NCBI GenBank assembly: GCA_024640445.1
Contig: JAHEEZ010000157.1
Location: 1 to 8,571, forward strand
Reading direction: 5' to 3'
Length of the DNA: 8,571 nt
Source: Acidobacteriota bacterium
GTDB lineage: Bacteria; Acidobacteriota; Blastocatellia; Pyrinomonadales; Pyrinomonadaceae
A program made the position numbers and the translations under genes. Below, one piece after another: positions 1 to 5,242 of the stretch (positions are counted from its first letter, which is position 1; every line of letters begins with the position of its first letter). Below the pieces are notes generated by a model that was given only the letters and a program-made list of their open reading frames with translations, had not been told where the DNA came from and did not search any database.

Positions 1-1626
1 CTTCCCTACTCCGGGACCACCGGCGAGTCGCCGACCCGTACTTTTGGCGGCGCGGAGAACGAGACAACAAGGCTATACTCACAGGATCCGGGAGTGTCCG
101 AACCGCAAACCCGATCTTCAAGAACCACGGCGATCGCCGCATCGATCGGAGTTCTCGTCATCGTAGCGCTGGGATTCGGCGGCTACTGGCTCTACAGTCG
201 CGGCCCCACAAAGCAGATCGATTCGATCGCCGTGATGCCGTTCGTCAACGAAAGCGGCGATCCGAATATCGAATATCTATCGGACGGAATGGCGGAAACG
301 CTTATAAACAGCCTTTCCGAGATACCTGATCTCAGCGTGAAGGCTCGGTCGCTGGTATTCCAGTACAAGGGAAAACAGGTGAGTCCCGGCACTTTGGCCT
401 CGGAACTCGGAGTTCAGGCGATCCTCACCGGCCGCGTTGTCCAACGAGGCGAACAGGTTTCTCTCAGCGTTGAACTGATCGACGGCGCCACGCAGAACAC
501 GATCTGGGGCAAGAAGTACGATCGTACAGCTTCCGGTCTCGTCACGCTTCAGAACGAACTCGCCCGCGATGTTTCCGGCCGGCTCAGATCAAGAGCGAAA
601 GAAGAAACCGCGAAGACGGAAAGCGGCGGTACCGATGACCCTGTCGCTTATCAGGCGTATCTTAAGGGCCGTTTTCATTGGAATAAGCGGACCGCTGACG
701 ATATGAAGAAGGCGATCGAGCAGTTCACGATCGCTACGGAAAGGGATCCCGGCTACGCCCTCGCTTTTTCGGGACTCGCGGACTGCTACGCGATCTCCAA
801 CGAATACACCGGCGCGCCGGCAAGCGAAACCCTTCCCAAAGCGAAGGCGTTTGCCGAGAAAGCCCTTAGTCTCGACAAGACTCTCGGCGCGCCTCACGCG
901 ACATTAGGATCCGTCTACATGTCATGGTGGGATTGGGAGTCATCTGAAAGAGAGTTCAAAACGGCGATCGAACTGGACCCCGATTACCCGACTGCTTACC
1001 ACTGGTACTCAGTATTGCTGCGATACCAGGGGCGATTTGACGAGGCCTTAACAATAATCAAGCGCGGCGCTGACCTCGACCCCTTGTCCGTCATAATCCT
1101 TCAAAACGTCGTCAGCGTTCAGATGGCGCAGGGAGATTTCAAGACATGCCTGGAAACGACTTCGAAAGTGATGGACCTTGCCCCGGACTTTGTTTCTGTG
1201 CGTTCTAGAATGGGAGAATGCTATTTCGGCCTCGGACGTTCCGCCGATGCGATCCAATCGTTTGAGAAAGCACTCGAAATGAGAAACAGGTCAAGTTCCG
1301 CGCTCAGTGATCTCGGCTTCGCGTATGCTACCGTCGGAAGGCGGGCTGAAGCGATCGCGTTTCTCAAAGAGCTCGAAGCAAGATACGAAGGAAAAGAGAC
1401 GGAAAATCTCGAAGCAAGATACGACAATAGAGAGACGACGGGTACGCATTTGGCGTTGATCTATCTTGGTCTCGGGGAGAAGGACAAGGTATTCGAATGG
1501 CTTGAGAAAGACTTCCAAAACAAAAACCAGTTCCTGCCGGATACCAGATGGGAGTCAAACTGGGCACCGATACGAAAAGACCCCAGGTACATCTCGTTAC
1601 TGAAGAGAATGGGATTGCCGGAGTGA
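1..1626 (+). CDS. Membrane-anchored TolB/FlgO-like TPR protein (5' end outside window)
   Basis: Probable envelope protein with a TolB/FlgO-like domain and TPR repeats; the family is thought to act as a protein-interaction or sensory scaffold, but the partner is unknown. The frame is open to base 1 with no stop. The GTG at 94 is probably not the start, because upstream codons encode GESPTRTF, matching SESPTRTF at residues 48-55 of the next gene's product. The true protein should begin further left, likely with the same CPxC tag. Numbering from the codon at 94: one membrane helix at about 11-35; TolB-like domain at about 43-168 with IAVMPFVNESGD (45-56) and SDGM (63-66); TPR helices from about 185 to 430; family C-terminal tail 450-510 with FEWLEKDF (467-474) and KDPRY (495-499). 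The topology is inferred: short cytoplasmic N-terminus, TPR part outside the membrane. A 12-residue internal duplication lies near residues 427-450. The stop codon is the first base of a heptamer repeat array. Confidence 0.88.
   Translation, partial: LPYSGTTGESPTRTFGGAENETTRLYSQDPGVSEPQTRSSRTTAIAASIGVLVIVALGFGGYWLYSRGPTKQIDSIAVMPFVNESGDPNIEYLSDGMAETLINSLSEIPDLSVKARSLVFQYKGKQVSPGTLASELGVQAILTGRVVQRGEQVSLSVELIDGATQNTIWGKKYDRTASGLVTLQNELARDVSGRLRSRAKEETAKTESGGTDDPVAYQAYLKGRFHWNKRTADDMKKAIEQFTIATERDPGYALAFSGLADCYAISNEYTGAPASETLPKAKAFAEKALSLDKTLGAPHATLGSVYMSWWDWESSEREFKTAIELDPDYPTAYHWYSVLLRYQGRFDEALTIIKRGADLDPLSVIILQNVVSVQMAQGDFKTCLETTSKVMDLAPDFVSVRSRMGECYFGLGRSADAIQSFEKALEMRNRSSSALSDLGFAYATVGRRAEAIAFLKELEARYEGKETENLEARYDNRETTGTHLALIYLGLGEKDKVFEWLEKDFQNKNQFLPDTRWESNWAPIRKDPRYISLLKRMGLPE
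1372..1443 (+). repeat. 36-bp in-frame tandem duplication inside the TPR gene
   Basis: Two adjacent 36-base units, 1372-1407 and 1408-1443, begin with the same 17 bases (CTCGAAGCAAGATACGA) and agree at about 26 of 36 positions. They encode LEARYEGKETEN then LEARYDNRETTG. The unit is a multiple of three, so the frame is kept. It sits between the last TPR helix pair and the conserved C-terminal tail. The paralogue downstream shows no such doubling at the corresponding place. Confidence 0.85.
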
Positions 1627-1679
1627 GTAATGAGTGAAGGTACGATTAGAAATTCATAATTGATAGTTGATAATTCGAT
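1624..1679 (+). repeat. Degenerate heptanucleotide array, left arm
   Basis: Eight consecutive heptamers can be read from 1624. TGAGTAA (1624-1630) and TGAGTGA (1631-1637) come first, and later units include ATTCATA (1652), ATTGATA (1659) and GTTGATA (1666). The period is seen directly. The array starts on the stop codon of the upstream gene. It resembles in style the short tandemly repeated heptanucleotide (STRR) sequences of cyanobacterial intergenic DNA, but no relationship is claimed. Confidence 0.6.
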
Positions 1680-1703
1680 GATCTACTCGGTTGCGGCCAC
1701 GTG

Positions 1704-1720
1704 CTGTCGTCCGGCGACAG
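1704..1720. other. Small hairpin at the centre of the facing heptamer arrays
   Basis: CTGTCG (1704-1709) and CGACAG (1715-1720) form a perfect 6-bp stem around the 5-base loop TCCGG. It lies in the 53-base spacer between the two heptamer arrays. No T tract follows on either strand, so it is not a convincing intrinsic terminator. It could be chance at this length; its central position is the reason to list it. Confidence 0.4.
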
Positions 1721-1732
1721 TTGAGTTTAAGG

Positions 1733-1788
1733 GCACATCATCAATTCCCCATTCTCAATTATCAATTTTCTCAGTACTCATCTCTCAC
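1733..1788 (-). repeat. Degenerate heptanucleotide array, right arm (inverted)
   Basis: Read on the - strand from 1788, the heptamers include GTGAGAG (1788-1782), ATGAGTA (1781-1775), CTGAGAA (1774-1768), AATTGAT (1767-1761) and AATTGAG (1760-1754), with AATTGAT again at 1746-1740. The order, GAG-type units then ATTGA-type units, is the same as in the left arm but on the opposite strand, so the arms face each other. Together the arms and spacer fill almost all of the gap between the two TPR paralogues. I saw no promoter that I would defend for the downstream gene in this gap. Confidence 0.6.
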
Positions 1789-1817
1789 CACTTTTCTCCG
1801 CGCGTTGATCGCTTGAT

Positions 1818-3530
1818 ATGAAACGATGCCCCCAATGCAGCCGTGACTACACGGACGATACTTTGAGCTTCTGTCTCGACGACGGCGCGGCATTACTCGA
1901 CGGCCCCGCGTCGATGGACGAGCCTCAGACGGCGATCCTCCCGGACGCCGATTCGACCAGCGAGTCTCCGACCCGGACCTTTGAACCGCCGCCGGACAGC
2001 GACGGCCATTCGAATTCCGGGAAGATACCCGCAGGCGCAATGACTGGAAGATTCCGATCACTCGCGACACTTGTGGGCGTTCTTGTCATCGGGCTGGCAG
2101 CGGCGGGGATCTACTGGTACTACTTCCGGACTTCGGGAAGCCAGATCGAATCGATAGCCGTGATGCCTTTCGTAAATGAGAGTGGGGACGCGGACCTCGA
2201 GTATCTTGCGGACGGCATGACCGAATCCCTTATCACAAGCCTGTCGGCAATCCCCGATCTCTCGGTAAAAGCGAGAAGTTCCGTCTTCAGATTCAAGGCA
2301 AAGGAATTCGACTCAATAAGGATCGGTTCGGAACTCAAGGTCCAGGCATTGCTTATCGGAAGACTGACGCCGAAGGGAGACGGACTTTCGGTGCGGTTGG
2401 AACTGGTGAACACCGAAGACGAGACCGTGCTTTGGTCAGAGTCATTTGATAAAAAGGCAGGCGAACTGGTAGCACTCCAGAAAGAGATCGCCCGGGACGT
2501 GTCAAGCAGGCTCCGATTGAGTTTGAGCTCCGATGAGCAAAACAGTCTCACGAAGATCTACACGGAAAACTCGGAAGCTCATCGGTCCTATCTTCAAGGC
2601 AGGTTCCACTTGGAGAAGAGAAACGTCAAGGAATTTGAGAAGGCCAGGAGGCACTTCGAAAAGGCGATCGAACTTGATCCAAATTATGTGCTGGCGCAAG
2701 TGGGGCTTGCGGACACCTATAGCCTGTTTCCGGTTTATGATCCGGTTGCTGACCCCAAACAGTATTTGCCGCTGGCTAAGGAAGCCGCTCTTAGGGCGAT
2801 CCGGCTCGATCCTGAACTCGGTGAGGCACACGCAACGCTCGGGCATGTCTTGTTCCACTATTATTGGGACTTTCCGGCTGCGGAGAGATCGCTTAAACGT
2901 GCGCTTGAGATCGATCCCGGCTACGCAACCGCTCACTTGTGGTATTCGGAGTATCTTGGTTTGGTGGACAGACACGATGAAGCACTCACGGAGGTGCGGA
3001 TCGCCGCTGAAATGGAGCCATTTTCGCTCGTAATCAACCGAATACTGGCTGTAAGTTTGGCCAACAACGGAAGAGACGAAGAAGCATTGGCCCAGCTGGC
3101 CAGGACGATCGAGCTTTTCCCGAATGATGCCACCTCACGACAAGATCTGGCTGACCTCCTGGCGCATCAGGGCAAATATTCTGAGGCCGTGAAACAAGCG
3201 CTGGAAGGACGCAGACTCGGCGGAATGGATGCGGAATGGCTGGAAAGAGTGCAGAAATCTGCCGGAAGGGATGGCTGGAAGGGATATCAGAGCGAATTCG
3301 CGGAATACTGCGAGGAAATGAGACGAGAATCCGGACACTTCAGCAGCTACTCGGCTGCCCAGGCCTACGCCTTCATCGGCAAAAAGGACAAGGCCCTTGA
3401 AGCACTTGGCCGCGCGTTCGAGGAGCGTGACACCCAACTCGCCTTTCTGAAGCAGGCCTTCGCGTTTGAATCAATGAGGGAAGATCCAAGATTCAAGGAG
3501 ATCGTGGGAAAGATCGGGCTAAAAAAGTAG
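1818..3530 (+). CDS. Zinc-ribbon-tagged, membrane-anchored TolB/FlgO-like TPR protein
   Basis: A 570-residue paralogue of the upstream gene's product; probable scaffold or sensor at the envelope, substrate and partner unknown. The N-terminal tag has C4, C7 and C19 in a CPxC...FC-LDDG pattern, like a short zinc ribbon with only three cysteines. A polar linker (about 30-75) follows, then one membrane helix (about 80-103), a TolB-like domain (about 112-235) with IAVMPFVNESGD (113-124) and ADGM (131-134), TPR helices from about 252 to 466, and a C-terminal tail ending in REDPRF (554-559). The TolB-like block is very close to that of the neighbour, so the two arose by duplication. ATG 1818 is chosen because an in-frame TGA lies at 1806-1808 and the product begins with the conserved tag. 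No Shine-Dalgarno is visible before it, so initiation may be SD-independent. The topology (tag inside, TPR outside) is inferred. Confidence 0.9.
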   Translation: MKRCPQCSRDYTDDTLSFCLDDGAALLDGPASMDEPQTAILPDADSTSESPTRTFEPPPDSDGHSNSGKIPAGAMTGRFRSLATLVGVLVIGLAAAGIYWYYFRTSGSQIESIAVMPFVNESGDADLEYLADGMTESLITSLSAIPDLSVKARSSVFRFKAKEFDSIRIGSELKVQALLIGRLTPKGDGLSVRLELVNTEDETVLWSESFDKKAGELVALQKEIARDVSSRLRLSLSSDEQNSLTKIYTENSEAHRSYLQGRFHLEKRNVKEFEKARRHFEKAIELDPNYVLAQVGLADTYSLFPVYDPVADPKQYLPLAKEAALRAIRLDPELGEAHATLGHVLFHYYWDFPAAERSLKRALEIDPGYATAHLWYSEYLGLVDRHDEALTEVRIAAEMEPFSLVINRILAVSLANNGRDEEALAQLARTIELFPNDATSRQDLADLLAHQGKYSEAVKQALEGRRLGGMDAEWLERVQKSAGRDGWKGYQSEFAEYCEEMRRESGHFSSYSAAQAYAFIGKKDKALEALGRAFEERDTQLAFLKQAFAFESMREDPRFKEIVGKIGLKK

Positions 3531-3637
3531 ATTAGCGGTGCCGGCCCGGGTCTCAGGAAAGGATCTTTCGAATCTGCGGGTTATTCGTCGGCTTGAACGG
3601 ATGAATCTGCGCGGTTGGGCGTAGAGTCCATTCTGAA

Positions 3638-3775
3638 ATGGCGGATCAAGAAGCTGCAGGTTCCGCATTCGAGATGATCGACAAGGCATTCGATGAAAGA
3701 AGCGTATTCATGGGGTATATGAACGATCCGAAGTTGAATAACCTGAGCAGCGATCCAAGAGTCCCCCAGGCATGA
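3638..3775 (+). pseudogene. C-terminal remnant of a third TPR-family gene
   Basis: A 45-codon frame starting at ATG 3638 encodes AFEMIDKAFDER (residues 10-21) and later NNLSSDPRV (34-42). This matches the C-terminal tail of the TolB/TPR family: the intact neighbours have FEWLEKDF...KDPRY and ALEALGRAFEER...REDPRF. The fragment is about one codon shorter between the two motifs and ends just after DPRV. The frame opens only at 3605, after an in-frame TGA at 3602-3604, so the TolB and TPR parts are missing. It is most likely debris of a duplicated copy, though a tiny expressed peptide cannot be excluded. I see nothing recognisable in 3531-3637. Confidence 0.6.
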
Positions 3776-3780
3776 ATACG
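3703..3780. repeat. 10-bp inverted repeat between convergent genes
   Basis: CGTATTCATG (3703-3712) is the exact reverse complement of CATGAATACG (3771-3780). Three further G-C pairs are possible inside the arms (GGG 3713-3715 with the C run at 3763-3767). The loop is long and no T tract follows on either strand. It could act as a weak two-way transcription end between the remnant and the oxidoreductase gene, or be chance: one such repeat in a window this size is not surprising. Confidence 0.3.
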
Positions 3781-3784
3781 TAGG

Positions 3785-5023
3785 CTAAACGGATCGCTTT
3801 TCAGCGCCCGCCTGTTCAACCCGTTCCCTCCTGATCCCGTAGCCGATGAACCTCGCGGGTATGTTCCTCACGATGCGAAATCTCAAAAGGAAACGAAGGA
3901 AAGCCGGAAGATCCGGAGGCTCATCCCGCGCGGCGAGCGCGGCGGAGATAACGCGTTTCTGAGCCTGGATCTGGAACCACTGGACGATCTTCGTGGGCAG
4001 TAGCCGGCGTTGCTGTACTGAAGCAAGGATCGCATCGCTGACTTCCCCGTCCTCAAGTAACGCAGGTCCCAATTTGTTTGCCGCCGCAACAGCGTCCTGG
4101 ATAGCGAGATTGATACCTACGCCGCCAACCGGTGACATCGCGTGCGCCGCGTCGCCTATCACCAGAAGACCTGGCATATGCCACTTGTCCAGCCGGTCGA
4201 CCCTTACTTCCAGCGTCTTCACATCGTCCCAGCTTTCAGGGATTCCGGTCTCATCTTCAAGGAACTCGGCGACACTCTCGACGGTGCGCCTAAAGTCCCC
4301 GATCGGCTCTTTTCGAAGGGCTTCATCGCTTCCCTTCGGCACAAGAAAGGCGGCCTGCCAATAATCTCCACGGTTCAGAAGCACCATCATATGCCCCGCA
4401 CCGAGGATACCGAATGTCTCGTTCGGGTGACTCGCCTGCCGCGGAACTCTGAACCAGAGGACGTCCATTGGAGCGCCGAACTCCGTCACCTTGAAAGCCG
4501 CCTGTTCCCTGAGCGCCGAGTATCTTCCGTCGCACGCCACAGTTACGCGGGCGCGAAGATCGTACACCCCATCAGGACAAGAAGCTCGCACACCCTTCAC
4601 CTCTCCATTTTCAATTATCAATTCCTCCGCTTTGTGGCGCATTCGCAGATCGAAGTTCTCGAAGCGGCTTCCGTAATCCGCGAGCATGTCGAGGAAATCC
4701 CATTGGGGAACGAAGGAAAGGTAATCAAAAGGTTTGAGGCCCCTGAAGTCGACGATCTTCCTGAAATTGCCGCCGATGTGCGCGCCGAGCTGCCGGACCT
4801 TGTATTGCGGGAGCTTCTCGAACGTCGGCAGGAGTCCGATCTGATCCAGGATCTCTATGGTCGAGGGATGAACCGTGTCGCCCCGGAAATCGCGCAGGAA
4901 GTCCTTGTGTTTCTCGAGGACGGTGACCTTCACACCTTGCCGGGCGAGGAGCACGCCGAGCATCATTCCGGCAGGGCCTCCGCCGGCGATGAGGCAATCG
5001 GTGGTTATCGCAGCATCTGGCAT
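3785..5023 (-). CDS. FAD-dependent monooxygenase, PHBH/UbiH-like (FAD_binding_3 type)
   Basis: A 412-residue flavoprotein of the class that hydroxylates aromatic or quinone-like substrates using FAD, NAD(P)H and O2; the substrate cannot be told from sequence. All three hallmark motifs are present: the Rossmann GxGxxG at G14-G16-G19 (GGGPAG) followed by an acidic end at E37; the DG motif CDGR (164-167); and the GD motif GDAAHAMSPVGGVGIN (290-305). FRGDTVHPST (46-55) is also typical of the group. The length fits a complete single-domain enzyme with a basic C-terminal tail (about 370-412). ATG 5023 is supported by the purine-rich AAGAAGGAAG just upstream and by an in-frame TAG four codons before it. 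It is followed nine bases later by the TPR remnant in convergent orientation. It appears to be a single-gene unit. Codons 134-141 (ELIIENGE) overlap a heptamer-like repeat. Confidence 0.88.
   Translation of the reverse strand: MPDAAITTDCLIAGGGPAGMMLGVLLARQGVKVTVLEKHKDFLRDFRGDTVHPSTIEILDQIGLLPTFEKLPQYKVRQLGAHIGGNFRKIVDFRGLKPFDYLSFVPQWDFLDMLADYGSRFENFDLRMRHKAEELIIENGEVKGVRASCPDGVYDLRARVTVACDGRYSALREQAAFKVTEFGAPMDVLWFRVPRQASHPNETFGILGAGHMMVLLNRGDYWQAAFLVPKGSDEALRKEPIGDFRRTVESVAEFLEDETGIPESWDDVKTLEVRVDRLDKWHMPGLLVIGDAAHAMSPVGGVGINLAIQDAVAAANKLGPALLEDGEVSDAILASVQQRRLLPTKIVQWFQIQAQKRVISAALAARDEPPDLPAFLRFLLRFRIVRNIPARFIGYGIRRERVEQAGAEKRSV
4603..4623 (-). repeat. Heptamer-array-like block inside the oxidoreductase gene
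   Basis: On the - strand three heptamers follow each other: AATTGAT (4623-4617), AATTGAA (4616-4610) and AATGGAG (4609-4603). The block matches the intergenic array at 1767-1747 in 19 of 21 positions. It encodes most of E134-E141 (ELIIENGE), a strand-turn-strand segment between the first and second FAD motifs. It uses AT-rich codons (TTG, ATA, ATT) unlike the GC-rich surroundings. Chance convergence with a common flavoprotein motif is possible. Confidence 0.45.
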
Positions 5024-5082
5024 TCTTCCTTCTTTCTACCGGAGAAAGGGCGTCTGTTCCAGGAAGACGATCACCTTTGTGC

Positions 5083-5094
5083 GTTCAAATGAAC
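5083..5094. promoter_or_regulatory. Possible operator upstream of the monooxygenase gene
   Basis: GTTCAAATGAAC is an inverted repeat with 5-base arms and a 2-base centre, about 60 bases upstream of the monooxygenase start. The position suits a repressor or activator site, but no regulator gene is adjacent and no clear -35/-10 pair was found around it. Confidence 0.2.
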
Positions 5095-5161
5095 AAACTC
5101 GGTCGATGTCGAATACCGGTCGGACCCTCTTGCAGGCCATTACCGATCCGGAATTCAAGCA

Positions 5162-5196
5162 GGATTGGCCGGCACATGGTCATTGCCGGCCGATCC
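5162..5196. terminator. Strong 13-bp hairpin downstream of the FG-GAP gene
   Basis: GGATTGGCCGGCA (5162-5174) pairs with TGCCGGCCGATCC (5184-5196) around a 9-base loop. The stem is perfect except for T5166/G5192, which is a U-G wobble in + strand RNA but a C-A mismatch in - strand RNA. It begins 47 bases after the stop of the FG-GAP gene and lies 139 bases before the monooxygenase start. No U tract follows on either strand, so it is at best an atypical terminator or a 3'-end stabiliser. I see no gene in 5024-5242. Confidence 0.45.
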
Positions 5197-5242
5197 ACAA
5201 CTTCTTCCTGATCAAGACCTTGCTGCCGGTTCACTCCGAGCC

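Noticed and set aside
130..1358. GCGATCGC octamers at 130-137 and 1351-1358, like the HIP1 palindrome of cyanobacteria
   Set aside because: There are only two copies, both inside Ala-Ile-Ala type codons of one gene. This is explained by codon choice in a GC-rich coding region.
1624..1817. Sigma70-like hexamers for the second TPR gene within the heptamer arrays
   Set aside because: TTGATA-like hexamers occur repeatedly because of the repeat itself, and none has a matching -10 at 16-18 bases that stands out.
2533..3033. 166-codon alternative + strand frame inside the second TPR gene
   Set aside because: It lies wholly within the conserved TPR coding frame and gives an Arg/Ser-rich product typical of frame-shifted reading.
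4142..5092. Long + strand open frame (316 codons) opposite the monooxygenase gene
   Set aside because: The - strand frame carries all three FAD motifs in order with a good ribosome site. The opposite frame starts at a GTG, has no recognisable motif and is a mirror of GC-rich coding sequence.
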